Part shown: positions 1 through 10,659 of the stretch, piece by piece | Numbering within the stretch: position 1 is the first letter of the stretch | Layout: every line of letters starts with the position of its first letter | Assembly (NCBI RefSeq): GCF_021513195.1 | Contig: NZ_CP090974.1 | Location: forward strand, 4,028,737 to 4,092,736 | Direction: 5' to 3' | DNA length: 64,000 nt | From: Shewanella sp. OMA3-2 | GTDB lineage: Bacteria > Pseudomonadota > Gammaproteobacteria > Enterobacterales > Shewanellaceae | Made by a program: the position numbers and the translations under genes | The notes under the pieces: model-generated | What the model was told of the DNA's origin: nothing | What the model saw: the letters and a program-made list of their open reading frames with translations, nothing else | The model's database searches: none

Positions 1-130
1 GCTCTGCAGCAATTAATTCATCAAAGACACGTTGCAATGACCTAACAGCTTGTTCTTGAGCTGGATCATGGGAGAAACTCTCACGGGTGAGATCTTGTTG
101 ATAATGCTGCCAAGGGGATAACTGTGACAC
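1..130 (-). CDS. zapE: ZapE (AFG1-like cell-division ATPase), N-terminal fragment cut by window edge
   Basis: The frame reads from a GTG at 130 down to base 1 without a stop, giving 43 codons. The peptide starts VSQLSPWQHYQQDL and continues with QEQAVRSLQRVFDEL, which matches the N-terminal helix of ZapE/AFG1-family ATPases before the Walker A region. The ATPase motifs lie outside the window. In gammaproteobacteria zapE lies close to degQ-degS, as here, which supports the call. A purine-rich AGAGAG stretch lies upstream of the GTG. The start codon is inferred; a true ATG is not available nearby. Confidence 0.75.
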   Translation of the reverse strand, partial: MSQLSPWQHYQQDLTRESFSHDPAQEQAVRSLQRVFDELIAAE

Positions 131-488
131 GACTATGACTCTCTTACATCTGATAATTGCTGCGGATAATAACATTAAAATTTCAATACGAGTAACCGCG
201 TTAAACGATCAAATTAACCTTTGTTAATCGTTAATGAACTATCAAATCGAAACCGACTCCCAATAAATAATATATCCACTTTTGCATCATTGTTACGTTT
301 TACCGCGTACCCAATTGACGCTCATTTTGAAACAACGACTATTTACAGAAACAATTGCTCATAAAAATAATTGCACTTTAATGACCTAATAATTTATCTG
401 ATTAACGATATTTAACTTTAATTTACCTCATTCAAGCGCCATATTTTTAGTACTAGGTACTAGCTTGAGTGTCCAAGGAGCCATATTA
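131..488. other. Intergenic region between divergent zapE and degQ
   Basis: This AT-rich stretch of about 360 bases must contain the divergent promoters of zapE and degQ. I see no convincing open frame, terminator or repeat. An AAGGAG ribosome-binding site lies at about 474-479, just before the degQ ATG. No sigma-E type -35/-10 pair could be identified with confidence. Confidence 0.5.
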
Positions 489-1838
489 ATGAAAACCAAA
501 CTAAGCTTACTTTCTGCAGCCCTGTTAACCGCATCATTAACTGTTATACCAAACAGTTCTTTTGCCGCCATTCCACAATCTGTTGATGGCCAATCAATAC
601 CCAGTTTAGCGCCTATGCTAGAACGCACCACGCCAGCAGTGGTGTCTGTAGCAGTGTCAGGCACCCAAGTATCTAAACAACAAGTACCTGATGTATTTCG
701 CTACTTTTTTGGTCCAAACGCTCCGCGCGAACAAGTACAGGAACGTCCGTTTCGAGGCCTAGGGTCTGGGGTGATTATTGATGCTGAAAAGGGTTATATC
801 ATTACCAACAATCATGTCATCAACGGTGCTGACAATATTCAAATTGGTTTAAACGATGGCCGAGAAGTCGAAGCCAAGCTCATTGGTGCTGATAAAGAAT
901 CCGATATTGCCTTATTACAAATTACTGCTAAAAATCTCACCGCGATTAAACAAGCCGATTCAGACGAAGTCCGTGTAGGTGACTTTGCCGTTGCTATTGG
1001 TAATCCATTCGGTTTAGGGCAAACAGTGACATCGGGTATTGTTAGTGCTTTAGGGCGAAGTGGCTTGGGTATAGAGATGCTTGAAAACTTCATCCAAACC
1101 GATGCAGCCATTAATAGTGGTAACTCAGGTGGTGCATTGGTTAATTTAAATGGCGAGTTAATGGGGATCAACACCGCCATTGTGGCACCTAATGGCGGTA
1201 ACGTCGGTATAGGCTTTGCCATTCCTGCTAATATGGTCAATAACTTAGTCCAACAAATTATTGAGCACGGTGAAGTTAGACGAGGTATTTTAGGGGTAGC
1301 GGGTCGTGATTTAGACAAAGAACTCGCTACCGCATTTGGACTAGAAACCCAACATGGCGCTTTTGTTAGCGAAGTCGTACCAGACAGCGCTGCCGCTAAA
1401 GCAGGCATCAAAGCGGGTGATATTATTACCAGCGTAAATGGTCGAAAAATCAAATCATTCCAAGAGTTACGCGCTAAAGTGGCTACTATGGGAGCCGATG
1501 TAAAAGTTGAGTTTGGCCTTATTCGTGATGGCGGCACTAAAACCGTTAAAGCCACTTTAGGTAAAGCTGATGCGATTGAAGCGGCTGCTGGAGCCTTACA
1601 TCCTATGCTTCAGGGTACTACGCTTAATAATGGCACTAAAGGCGTTGAAATAACCGATGTCGCCCAAGGTTCTCCGGCGGCGATGTCAGGACTTCAAAAA
1701 GGTGATTTCATTGTCGGCATTAATCGCACCCAGGTTAAAGATTTAAAATCCTTTAAAGCCTTACTAGAAAAGCAACAGGGTTCAATTGCACTGAAAATAC
1801 TGCGCGATAACAACTTGAGCTATTTAGTTTTACGATAA
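489..1838 (+). CDS. degQ: Periplasmic serine endoprotease DegQ (HtrA family)
   Basis: A 449-residue HtrA protease that degrades or chaperones misfolded periplasmic proteins. A Sec signal peptide (about residues 1-27, ending SSFAA) is followed by a trypsin-like domain with the triad His in TNNHV (about 109), Asp in ESDIALL (about 139) and Ser in GNSGGA (about 213). Two PDZ domains follow (about 260-350 and 365-445), as in DegP/DegQ rather than DegS. The ATG at 489 is chosen because AAGGAG sits 9-10 bases upstream and the signal peptide starts there; a TTG eight codons earlier is in frame but unlikely. It is followed by degS in the same direction, with a terminator between them, so the two are probably separate transcripts. 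Confidence 0.96.
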   Translation: MKTKLSLLSAALLTASLTVIPNSSFAAIPQSVDGQSIPSLAPMLERTTPAVVSVAVSGTQVSKQQVPDVFRYFFGPNAPREQVQERPFRGLGSGVIIDAEKGYIITNNHVINGADNIQIGLNDGREVEAKLIGADKESDIALLQITAKNLTAIKQADSDEVRVGDFAVAIGNPFGLGQTVTSGIVSALGRSGLGIEMLENFIQTDAAINSGNSGGALVNLNGELMGINTAIVAPNGGNVGIGFAIPANMVNNLVQQIIEHGEVRRGILGVAGRDLDKELATAFGLETQHGAFVSEVVPDSAAAKAGIKAGDIITSVNGRKIKSFQELRAKVATMGADVKVEFGLIRDGGTKTVKATLGKADAIEAAAGALHPMLQGTTLNNGTKGVEITDVAQGSPAAMSGLQKGDFIVGINRTQVKDLKSFKALLEKQQGSIALKILRDNNLSYLVLR

Positions 1839-1926
1839 TGAACAATCGATAAGTGACAGCAATCGATTGATAATAATGAGTGATTATTGAACTGCAATCA
1901 CTTAAGCCAATGTTAGCATTCATTAA

Positions 1927-1964
1927 TTAAGCATCGAGTATTCAAGCCCGATGCTTAATTTTTT
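1927..1964 (+). terminator. Rho-independent terminator after degQ
   Basis: The inverted repeat TTAAGCATCG / CGATGCTTAA encloses a 12-base loop and is followed by TTTTTT. It lies about 90 bases after the degQ stop and before degS. Confidence 0.75.
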
Positions 1965-2009
1965 CAGTTATGTTAATATTTGTGCTATTCACTTCACATC
2001 GATCAGACT

Positions 2010-3086
2010 ATGAACTTTAAAGACATTAGTATTTATCTGAGCAAATCCATTTTATTTGGTCTGATCATGGCTGCGGTTTTTCTTATCGCAACCTCATTTG
2101 ACGGCAGCCCTTTCAAAAGTAGTTTGACACAAGGGGCGAATAAGGGCAGTGAGTTATCTTTTGCTAAAGCTGTTCGCCGCGCAGCCCCCGCCGTGGTTAA
2201 CATTTATAGCTTGAGTATTGATCAACGTGCACCGCTTAACTCAAGTTCACTACAGGGCTTAGGTTCTGGCGTGATTATGAGCAGTCAAGGTTATATTCTC
2301 ACCAACTATCACGTCATAAAACGTGCCGATGAAATTGTTATTGCACTGCAAGATGGACGGCGTTTTACCTCCGAAGTCGTTGGCAGTGATCCTGAAACAG
2401 ATTTAGCAGTGTTAAAAATTGAAGGCGACAACCTCCCTGTTGTACCGATTAATTTAAATAACCCAGCCTTAGTAGGCGATGTAGTCTTAGCCATTGGCAA
2501 TCCATACAACCTTGGGCAAACAATTACTCAGGGTATTATTAGTGCGACTGGCCGCAGCGGATTAAGCTCAGGTTATTTAGATTTTTTACAAACTGATGCT
2601 GCCATTAATGCCGGTAACTCTGGCGGCGCGTTAATTGATACCGCTGGCGAATTAATTGGCATTAACACTGCTGCGTTTAAAGTTGGCGGCGACAATGGTG
2701 GTAATGGGATCAGTTTTGCCATCCCGATCAAACTAGCACACAGTATTATGGATAAATTGATTGCAGACGGTCGTGTTATTCGTGGCGCTATTGGTATTTC
2801 CGGAGAAGCATTAACCCCTGTTGTGGCTCAGATTTTAAACTTACCTGATTTAAAAGGCGTTTTTGTTACTGGTATTGACCCTAACGGACCAGCTGCCAAT
2901 GCAGAGATACAAGCTCGAGATGTCATTATTGCTTATGCAGATGCTGACATTCCAGGTGTTGAGGTATTAATGGATAAAATAGCAGAAACGCCACCTGGTA
3001 ATAAAGTATTACTGACGGTAATACGACAAGGATTGAAGCTAGAAATACCTGTATTTGTTGTAGAAAAAAATTCTTTTGATCAATAG
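2010..3086 (+). CDS. degS: Inner-membrane-anchored site-1 protease DegS
   Basis: A 358-residue protease that makes the first cut in RseA when C-termini of unfolded outer-membrane proteins bind its PDZ domain, thereby releasing sigma-E. An uncleaved N-terminal anchor (about residues 11-30) replaces the DegQ signal peptide. The protease domain has His in TNYHV, Asp in ETDLAVL and Ser in GNSGGA, and only one PDZ domain follows (about 255-350), which separates it from degQ. The stretch AVRRAAPAVVN is typical of DegS. The ATG at 2010 gives the usual family length; an in-frame TTG ten codons upstream would add residues that do not fit. No strong Shine-Dalgarno is seen. Confidence 0.95.
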   Translation: MNFKDISIYLSKSILFGLIMAAVFLIATSFDGSPFKSSLTQGANKGSELSFAKAVRRAAPAVVNIYSLSIDQRAPLNSSSLQGLGSGVIMSSQGYILTNYHVIKRADEIVIALQDGRRFTSEVVGSDPETDLAVLKIEGDNLPVVPINLNNPALVGDVVLAIGNPYNLGQTITQGIISATGRSGLSSGYLDFLQTDAAINAGNSGGALIDTAGELIGINTAAFKVGGDNGGNGISFAIPIKLAHSIMDKLIADGRVIRGAIGISGEALTPVVAQILNLPDLKGVFVTGIDPNGPAANAEIQARDVIIAYADADIPGVEVLMDKIAETPPGNKVLLTVIRQGLKLEIPVFVVEKNSFDQ

Positions 3087-3138
3087 TAACAAATACAAAA
3101 TAATTCCAACTATGATATTAAGTTGAAAAACAGTCATT

Positions 3139-3172
3139 AAAAAAGCCATCAATTAAAATTGATGGCTTTTTT
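3139..3172. terminator. Bidirectional terminator between convergent degS and murA
   Basis: The stem AAAGCCATCAATT / AATTGATGGCTTT is flanked by A-rich sequence on the left and a T-run on the right, so it can end both degS (+) and murA (-) transcripts. Confidence 0.85.
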
Positions 3173-3210
3173 AATTCAGCGATTAAGTCGTTGCCCTAAA
3201 GCTATCAGAA

Positions 3211-4482
<1,272 letters not shown>

Positions 4483-4734
4483 TTACATATTGAAAAGTTT
4501 TTCACGCTTCCACTGGGTCGGCGTGAATGTCTTTATAGTTAACGCGTGCAGCTCGCCATTGGCAATATTTTCTGCTAACGGTCCATATATTGCTTGTTGT
4601 TGTTTGACTCGGCTCATGCCATCAAAACATTCACCTACAGCAACAACTTTAAAGTGGCTACCGTCAGATGTAGCATGAACCTCTGTCAGTTCTAATGCTT
4701 CGGATAGAATTTGCTCAATAACTTTGCAATCCAT
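4483..4734 (-). CDS. ibaG: BolA-family protein IbaG
   Basis: An 83-residue BolA-like protein. The fold signature SDGSHFKVVAVGECFDGMS and the conserved HALTIKTFTP segment are seen. BolA proteins bind monothiol glutaredoxins and share Fe-S clusters with them; IbaG is the shorter paralogue linked to acid stress and envelope phenotypes. Its place directly upstream of murA and downstream of mlaB is the conserved gammaproteobacterial arrangement, which distinguishes it from BolA itself. The gap to murA is 12 bases, so co-translation is likely. Confidence 0.93.
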   Translation of the reverse strand: MDCKVIEQILSEALELTEVHATSDGSHFKVVAVGECFDGMSRVKQQQAIYGPLAENIANGELHALTIKTFTPTQWKREKLFNM

Positions 4735-4807
4735 GAATTTATACCTTTATTGCGACGTTAATTTAACAATATTAACGTCGTGAATGGTGAACTAAATGCC
4801 GATCAAA

Positions 4808-5119
4808 TTAACGAGAATTATCAGCAAAAAAAGTGTGTAAATCGTATAGCTCAATCATTTTTTGCAATTGAGCCGCAGGATGCTGCAATATACGCGAAAT
4901 AGCCCCTGAAGACATATTTTGCTCTGACATTGCTAATCCTTTTAGTGTAAGCAGCATAGCGACACCTGCACTATCGACATAAGTCAAAGCGGACAAGTCT
5001 ACCACTTGAGTCGATGCAGTAAACAGTTGATGTCGATTCGGCCACAATTGTATGACCTCATCTTGCGTTAAACGCCCTTGCACTAAGCAAGTATCACCTT
5101 GCTGTTCAAACTGAATCAC
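4808..5119 (-). CDS. mlaB: STAS-domain protein MlaB
   Basis: A 103-residue STAS-domain protein, the cytoplasmic accessory subunit of the MlaFEDB phospholipid transporter that stabilises the MlaF ATPase. The conserved core VVDLSALTYVDSAGVAMLL (about residues 39-57) includes the DSAG motif found in anti-anti-sigma-like STAS proteins. It overlaps the end of mlaC by four bases (ATGA), so the two are translationally coupled. Length is near the E. coli value of 97. Confidence 0.93.
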   Translation of the reverse strand: MIQFEQQGDTCLVQGRLTQDEVIQLWPNRHQLFTASTQVVDLSALTYVDSAGVAMLLTLKGLAMSEQNMSSGAISRILQHPAAQLQKMIELYDLHTFFADNSR

Positions 5120-5769
5120 GCCGCTTTATCCTCTTTATCAAGTTTACGGTCAATCTTTTGCTTTGTTTTATCATTCAGCATAGTAATGACCGACTCAATG
5201 CCCTGCTGGCGAATTAAGTTTGATATTTCAGATTGTTTTGATGCAAGTAAGCTGACGCCTTCTGCGACTAAATCAAATGCTTTCCATGAGTTATCTTTTA
5301 AACGACGTACTTTGAATTGAATTTTAATCGGTGGACGACCTTGTTCAATAATTTGCACGCTAACTTCGACCATTTTGTCTTGGCTAAAGTCTGACGGTGG
5401 TTCAAATGCCACAGTTTGATCAGTATATGCAGTTAACGCTTGTGCATAAGTACCGATTAAATAACCTTTAAAAGCTTCGACAAACCGTACTCTTTGATCA
5501 TCACTGGTTTCACGTAAATACTGTCCCATCACTTTATAAGCGGCGTATTTATAATCCACATAAGGCATAAGTTCGTCAGCCACAATGACTTTTAAATGAC
5601 TTAAGTCTTGATCAATTATTGCTTTGTCTCTTTTAAAGCGATCAAAGGTCTGATTTGAAACTTGTTCAATTAACTTATATGGATCTTGAGTATTAATCTC
5701 TGCCGCCCAGGTTTGAATACTGGTCAACAATATAACAGCGCTAACGATACGCACTAATAATGCTTGCAT
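5116..5769 (-). CDS. mlaC: Periplasmic phospholipid-binding protein MlaC
   Basis: A 217-residue protein with a cleavable signal peptide (about residues 1-22, ending QTWAA). MlaC ferries phospholipids through the periplasm between outer-membrane MlaA-OmpC and the inner-membrane MlaFEDB complex. The Tol_Toc_Ttg2 family features are visible: YVDYKYAAYKVMGQY and the C-terminal segment SWKAFDLVAEGVSLL. It lies 10 bases downstream of mlaD and overlaps mlaB by four bases. No mlaA is present in this window. Confidence 0.95.
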   Translation of the reverse strand: MQALLVRIVSAVILLTSIQTWAAEINTQDPYKLIEQVSNQTFDRFKRDKAIIDQDLSHLKVIVADELMPYVDYKYAAYKVMGQYLRETSDDQRVRFVEAFKGYLIGTYAQALTAYTDQTVAFEPPSDFSQDKMVEVSVQIIEQGRPPIKIQFKVRRLKDNSWKAFDLVAEGVSLLASKQSEISNLIRQQGIESVITMLNDKTKQKIDRKLDKEDKAA

Positions 5770-5779
5770 AAAACCGCTC

Positions 5780-6253
5780 CTATTTATCTTTTGACGACAT
5801 GCTATATAACAATTGGCCTATTAAGTCTTCTAAAATCAACGCGCCGCGGGTGTCATCAACTTTGTCACCATCACTAAGCATGTCAATATCATCATCCATA
5901 AAGCCTGGGGTTAAACCAATAAACTGCTCACCTAACAAACCTGATGTTAAAATTGACAGGCTACTGGTTTCTGGGAAATGATCATAACGCTTATCCATAG
6001 TTAAGGTGACTATAGGGACAAGTTTACGGTCATCTAAAGTAATATTAGCCACTCGGCCAACCACGACGCCACCAACTTTGACTGGCGCTCGAACTTTTAA
6101 CCCGCCAATATTATTAAACTCAGCAATTAACGAATAATTATTGTTTTGGGTATCAACTTTGACATTGGCTACATTAAAAACCAGTACGCAAAATGCTAAC
6201 ACCCCTGACAATAAAAATAGACCAACAAGTAACTCAATCTTTCGTGTCAACAT
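5780..6253 (-). CDS. mlaD: MCE-domain protein MlaD
   Basis: A 157-residue protein with one N-terminal membrane anchor (about residues 8-28) and a single MCE domain (about 38-118). The core KVRAPVKVGGVVVGRVANI is typical. MlaD forms the hexameric periplasmic ring of the MlaFEDB complex and receives or delivers lipid via MlaC. The C-terminus is short and lacks the long extension seen in some homologues. It lies between mlaE and mlaC in the conserved order. Confidence 0.95.
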   Translation of the reverse strand: MLTRKIELLVGLFLLSGVLAFCVLVFNVANVKVDTQNNNYSLIAEFNNIGGLKVRAPVKVGGVVVGRVANITLDDRKLVPIVTLTMDKRYDHFPETSSLSILTSGLLGEQFIGLTPGFMDDDIDMLSDGDKVDDTRGALILEDLIGQLLYSMSSKDK

Positions 6254-6288
6254 ACGCTTAAACCACTTAAATAGTTAATAAATTAATC

Positions 6289-7074
6289 TTAATTTCCGAA
6301 CATTAATGCGGTTAGCAAAAAGTCCAAAGCTAGAACAGCTAAACTGGCCTGCACTACCGTAGAGGTTGTCGCCCGACTAATCCCTTCTGGATTAGGCTTG
6401 ACTTCATAACCTCGATATAATGCAATCCATGTCACCACAATACCAAATACAGTGCTTTTAATAAGGCAGTTAACAATATCTTGTCGCCACTCAACTGAAG
6501 CCTGTAATATCGACCAAAAAGCACCAGTATCAATACCTTTCCATTCCACACCGACTAAGTGACCACCTAAAATACCGACTAAGCTAAACATCATTGCTAA
6601 CAATGGCATACTGATCACACCGGCCCAAAATCGTGGTGCAATAATCTGCTTTAACGGATCGATAGCCATCATTTCTAAACTTGATAATTGCTCTGTTGAC
6701 TTCATTAAACCAATTTCAGCAGTTAATGCAGACCCAGCACGCCCAGCAAATAACAGTGCAGTGACAACAGGCCCAAGTTCACGTAATAAGCTTAAAGCGA
6801 CCATAGGACCTAAGCTGTCTTCGGTACCAAAACCCACTAAAATATTATACGCTTGAAGCGCTAATACCATGCCAATAAATAAGCCCGATACGATAATAAT
6901 AATCATTGAGCGTACGCCCAATACATAGATCTGTTTGATCAATAAGGGCAAGCCTTTTTTGGGATTTGGCACATGCACTATCGCGCGCCATAACATGACG
7001 CCAGCCTTCCCATAGCCACTGACTAAACCAATGGCATAACGACCAATTGCAGCAATCAAATTAATCGGATTCAC
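6289..7074 (-). CDS. mlaE: Phospholipid ABC transporter permease MlaE
   Basis: A 261-residue integral inner-membrane permease (MlaE/YrbE family) of the lipid transporter. About five hydrophobic segments are seen, with the family motifs [16 protein letters not shown] and [13 protein letters not shown] in the middle and a long hydrophobic C-terminus. Its start codon overlaps the end of mlaF by 14 bases, indicating coupled translation of ATPase and permease. Length is equal to that of E. coli MlaE (260). Confidence 0.96.
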   Translation of the reverse strand: MNPINLIAAIGRYAIGLVSGYGKAGVMLWRAIVHVPNPKKGLPLLIKQIYVLGVRSMIIIIVSGLFIGMVLALQAYNILVGFGTEDSLGPMVALSLLRELGPVVTALLFAGRAGSALTAEIGLMKSTEQLSSLEMMAIDPLKQIIAPRFWAGVISMPLLAMMFSLVGILGGHLVGVEWKGIDTGAFWSILQASVEWRQDIVNCLIKSTVFGIVVTWIALYRGYEVKPNPEGISRATTSTVVQASLAVLALDFLLTALMFGN

Positions 7075-7885
7075 TCAACAACTCCTGTTGATAATCAACT
7101 GCTGGATAATGAAATGGTACAGGGCCATCTGGCGCACCATCAATAAACTGTATTAGCTGTGGATTATCTGATTTTCTCAACTGCTCAGGCGTACCTTCTG
7201 CAATGACTTTCTTATCGGCAATCACGTAAACATAATCAGCAATGCCTAAAACCTCTTTGACATCGTGGGACACAACCACAGAGGTGAGTTTTAAGGAATC
7301 AGATAATTCCCGAATTAACTTAACTAACATGCCCATTGAAATTGGGTCTTGTCCCGCAAAGGGCTCATCATACAGCACCATTTCAGGCTCTAAAGCGATG
7401 GCTCTAGCCAATGCTGCACGACGCTGCATTCCGCCCGACAATTCGCTTGGCATCATATAAGCCGCACCACGCAGTCCAACAGCTTGTAGTTTCATCAATA
7501 CAATTGAACGAATAATCGTCTCTGGTAAGCCAGAATGTTCACGTAATGCAAAAGCCACGTTATCGAACACATTCATGTCTGTGAACAAAGCGCCACTTTG
7601 GAATAACATACTCATACGTTTACGAACTTGGTATAGCTCAGTACGGGATAATTGATGCATATTTAGACCATCAAACAGTACTTCACCAGAATCTGGGATT
7701 AACTGAGCACCAATTAATTTAAGTAAGGTGGTTTTACCAATACCACTGGGCCCCATAATAGCGGTCACTTTCCCTTTGGGGATCGTTAAAGAAATATCAT
7801 CATAAATGACTTTCTCACCCCGACTAAAACCAAGGTGTTTAATTTCTACAAGCGGATTTTGCAACACGATTGATGTCTCAGACAT
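7061..7885 (-). CDS. mlaF: Phospholipid ABC transporter ATP-binding protein MlaF
   Basis: The ATPase of MlaFEDB. Walker A is [11 protein letters not shown], the signature is [16 protein letters not shown], and Walker B is [14 protein letters not shown] followed by the switch His in VVSHD. The ATG at 7885 (protein [11 protein letters not shown]...) gives 274 residues, near the E. coli length of 269. An upstream in-frame GTG at 7954 has GAGG six bases before it and would add 23 residues, so the start is not certain. It is the first gene of the mla operon and diverges from yrbG across about 160-230 bases that must hold both promoters. Confidence 0.94.
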   Translation of the reverse strand: MSETSIVLQNPLVEIKHLGFSRGEKVIYDDISLTIPKGKVTAIMGPSGIGKTTLLKLIGAQLIPDSGEVLFDGLNMHQLSRTELYQVRKRMSMLFQSGALFTDMNVFDNVAFALREHSGLPETIIRSIVLMKLQAVGLRGAAYMMPSELSGGMQRRAALARAIALEPEMVLYDEPFAGQDPISMGMLVKLIRELSDSLKLTSVVVSHDVKEVLGIADYVYVIADKKVIAEGTPEQLRKSDNPQLIQFIDGAPDGPVPFHYPAVDYQQELLSESD

Positions 7886-8115
7886 AATATTTGAAGAGAT
7901 AGCTGCCATCCTGGCGCGTAAATGAGGGTTAAATTTTACGTGAATGTTGCTCACCTAACAACCTCATCTCAATAAAAATACCCTAACCTTAAATGAAATT
8001 AATCTTTATCAAAGGTTAATCGACTGATTGATTCGGTTATTTATAGTTATTGTTCCTTTCAATTTGATTCATTTACAGAGAAAATACCCATGTTCAAATA
8101 AAATAAAGGGATGAC

Positions 8116-9078
8116 ATGTTAGTTAATATTTTGATGCTTTGCGTTGGATTAGCCGTACTGGTAATTAGTGCTGATAAATTTGTGTATGGCGCATCTGCAT
8201 TTGCCCGTAACCTTGGCTTACCCCCCATGTTAATTGGGCTTACTATTGTTGCTATGGGTAGCTCTGCACCTGAAATGTTTGTTGCTGCGACCGCATCAAT
8301 GGAGGGCATGAACGATACCGCTATAGGTAACGTCCTTGGCTCAAATATTGCCAATATCACCCTTATATTAGGTATTACAGCCTTACTAGGCGCTATCAGC
8401 GTTAGCTCTAAGACTCTAAAACGTGAAGTACCACTCATGCTTGCTGCAACTGTATTGGCGGGATATTTGATCCATGATGGTTTTCTAACTCGCATTGAAG
8501 GAATGATTTTAGTGGTGGCTTTCTTGCTTGTTATGGGCGGATTTATTTATCAGGCCTTAAGTAATAAAGAAACTGACGCACTTGATGATCAAATCGACGG
8601 TGAGATCCCTAAAGATGTCCCTACCTTTCATGCTATCATGTGGATTGTTGTCGGCATTGTTTTTTTACCATTATCAGCTGGTTGGATGGTCGACGGTGCA
8701 GTAGGTATTGCAAAAATTTACGGTTTGTCTGATTTAGTGATTGGACTGACCATTATTGCTGTTGGCACCAGTTTGCCTGAACTAGCAGCATGTATTGCCG
8801 GAGTGTTAAAAAAAGAGCACGATTTAGCCATTGGCAATATTGTCGGGTCGAATTTATTTAATATTCTTGCGGTTCTAGCTATTCCGGGGCTAATCTCACC
8901 AGGTGAGCTTGATGCCACTGCTGTGAATAGAGATTTTTACATGGTTCTGGGTACTAGTGCCGCATTAGCAGTATTAGTGTTATCCAGCGGTGCCAAGCGA
9001 CAACTTATGCGTTGGCATGGCGTTTTATTACTATTAACCTTTGTTGCGTACCAATACGTTGTTTTCAACGCTTCTTAA
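8116..9078 (+). CDS. yrbG: Calcium/sodium antiporter of the CaCA family (YrbG-like)
   Basis: A 320-residue inner-membrane cation exchanger with two homologous halves of about five membrane helices each. The alpha-repeat motifs are clear: GSSAPEMF with GNVLGSNIANI in the first half and GTSLPELAA with GNIVGSNLFNI in the second. A hydrophilic loop near residues 155-170 separates the halves. The family exchanges Na+ or H+ for Ca2+; the substrate of YrbG itself is not settled. It is the first gene of the yrbG-kdsD-kdsC-lptCAB series. AAAGGG lies upstream of the ATG. Confidence 0.93.
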   Translation: MLVNILMLCVGLAVLVISADKFVYGASAFARNLGLPPMLIGLTIVAMGSSAPEMFVAATASMEGMNDTAIGNVLGSNIANITLILGITALLGAISVSSKTLKREVPLMLAATVLAGYLIHDGFLTRIEGMILVVAFLLVMGGFIYQALSNKETDALDDQIDGEIPKDVPTFHAIMWIVVGIVFLPLSAGWMVDGAVGIAKIYGLSDLVIGLTIIAVGTSLPELAACIAGVLKKEHDLAIGNIVGSNLFNILAVLAIPGLISPGELDATAVNRDFYMVLGTSAALAVLVLSSGAKRQLMRWHGVLLLLTFVAYQYVVFNAS

Positions 9079-9112
9079 TGGAGCGCAAAGGACTTTACTA
9101 AGAGAAACAGAT

Positions 9113-10090
9113 ATGGCAAACCAAACTCAATTTCGTCAATGGGGCCGTAAAGTCATTGATATTGAAAAAGCGGCACTAGAGCATCTCTACCAATTTGTAG
9201 ATTCAGATGCTTTCGGGCAGGCATGTGAATTAATCATGCAATGCACAGGTAAAGTTATCGTAATGGGTATGGGAAAGTCTGGCCATATTGGTAATAAGAT
9301 TTCAGCGACCTTTGCCAGTACTGGCACACCGGCATTCTTTGTTCATCCTGGAGAAGCTAGCCATGGCGACCTTGGCGCATTAGCTAAAAATGACATTATT
9401 TTAGCGATTTCGAACTCAGGCGAGTCTAGTGAAATTTTAACATTAATGCCTGTTATTCAACGTATGGGCGTGCCTGTCATTGCTATTACTGGCAAGCCTG
9501 AATCTAATATGGCGAAGCTGGCAAAATTGCATCTGTGTATTGAAGTGCCTGAAGAAGCTTGCCCACTTGGTTTAGCGCCAACATCAAGCACGACAGTAAC
9601 ATTAGTCATGGGTGATGCCTTAGCGGTCGCACTATTACAAGCAAAAGGATTTACCCGTGATGATTTTGCCCTCTCACATCCAGGGGGCTCTTTAGGCCGT
9701 AAATTATTACTCAAGGTGAATGAAGTTATGCACCAAGGCAAAGATCTCCCCTTGGTAAAGCAAGATATTTGCATCACTGAAGCCTTATATGAAATATCGA
9801 ATAAAGGCTTAGGCATGACAGCGGTGGTTGATGATAATAATGTCTTAGTCGGTATTTTTACCGATGGTGATTTACGCCAGGTTATCGATGCAGAAGTCAA
9901 TCTTCGCACCACACCAATTTCACAGGTTATGACCAAAAATTGTGTCACCAGCCCAGCCAACATCTTGGCAGCTCAAGCATTACAAATAATGGATGAAAAA
10001 AACATCAACGGTTTGATTGTGGTAAATAACGCACATCAACCCATAGGCGCATTAAATATGCTCGATATGGTTAAAGCAGGGGTAATATAA
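9113..10090 (+). CDS. kdsD: Arabinose-5-phosphate isomerase KdsD
   Basis: A 325-residue enzyme converting ribulose 5-phosphate to arabinose 5-phosphate, the first step of Kdo synthesis. The SIS domain (about residues 30-200) has GMGKSGHIGNKISATFASTG and ISNSGESSEI, and two CBS domains follow (about 205-325). The ATG at 9113 (MANQTQFRQWGRKVI) fits the family. An in-frame upstream start inside yrbG would add 24 residues of unrelated sequence and is rejected. The gap to kdsC is only two bases. Confidence 0.96.
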   Translation: MANQTQFRQWGRKVIDIEKAALEHLYQFVDSDAFGQACELIMQCTGKVIVMGMGKSGHIGNKISATFASTGTPAFFVHPGEASHGDLGALAKNDIILAISNSGESSEILTLMPVIQRMGVPVIAITGKPESNMAKLAKLHLCIEVPEEACPLGLAPTSSTTVTLVMGDALAVALLQAKGFTRDDFALSHPGGSLGRKLLLKVNEVMHQGKDLPLVKQDICITEALYEISNKGLGMTAVVDDNNVLVGIFTDGDLRQVIDAEVNLRTTPISQVMTKNCVTSPANILAAQALQIMDEKNINGLIVVNNAHQPIGALNMLDMVKAGVI

Positions 10091-10092
10091 GT

Positions 10093-10659
10093 ATGACAAT
10101 GAATACGCAAACTCATCTAGGTTTTTATGGCCCAATTAGCGATGATACTTGGCAACGCGCCCAAAAAATAAAACTGCTTATTTGCGACGTTGATGGGGTT
10201 TTTTCTGACGGCCGTATTTACCTTAATAATAGCGGCGAAGAGTCAAAAGCATTCCACACACGAGACGGGTACGGTGTTCGTTCAATATTAACCAGTGGCA
10301 TTAATGTTGCCGTTATTACCGGACGAAAATCTAAAATTGTCGAAAATCGCATGACAGCCTTAGGCATCAAAGATATCCATCAAGGGATCGATGATAAATT
10401 GACTCCCTACGAGGCATTAATCAAAAAATATAACGTCACCGCAGAACAAGTAGCTTACATTGGCGATGACATGGTAGATTTGCCTGTTATGAAAGTAGTA
10501 GGACTGGCTGTCAGCGTTGCCGATGGACATCCATACGTTAAACAACACTGCCATATGATAACCACAATTAAAGGTGGCCATGGTGCGTTAAGAGAGCTAA
10601 CTGACTTGTTGCTTTTAAGCCAAAATAAATTTGAAAGTGCCCATGGTATGAGTATATGA
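10093..10659 (+). CDS. kdsC: 3-deoxy-D-manno-octulosonate 8-phosphate phosphatase KdsC
   Basis: A 188-residue HAD-superfamily phosphatase that releases Kdo from Kdo-8-phosphate. The nucleophile motif is CDVDGVFSDGRIY (about residues 31-43), the Thr/Ser motif is VAVITGRKS, and the C-terminal acidic motif is YIGDDMVDLPVM. It lacks a cap domain and is of the usual tetrameric C0 type length. It overlaps lptC by four bases (ATGA), which points to coupling of Kdo synthesis with LPS export genes. Confidence 0.96.
   Translation: MTMNTQTHLGFYGPISDDTWQRAQKIKLLICDVDGVFSDGRIYLNNSGEESKAFHTRDGYGVRSILTSGINVAVITGRKSKIVENRMTALGIKDIHQGIDDKLTPYEALIKKYNVTAEQVAYIGDDMVDLPVMKVVGLAVSVADGHPYVKQHCHMITTIKGGHGALRELTDLLLLSQNKFESAHGMSI

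Noticed and set aside
839..1555. Long minus-strand frame opposite degQ
   Set aside because: It is an antisense shadow of the conserved degQ codons, with no ribosome-binding site and no family resemblance.
7886..7954. 23-residue N-terminal extension of MlaF from a GTG
   Set aside because: It has a passable ribosome-binding site, but the extension is unlike family N-termini; kept only as an alternative.
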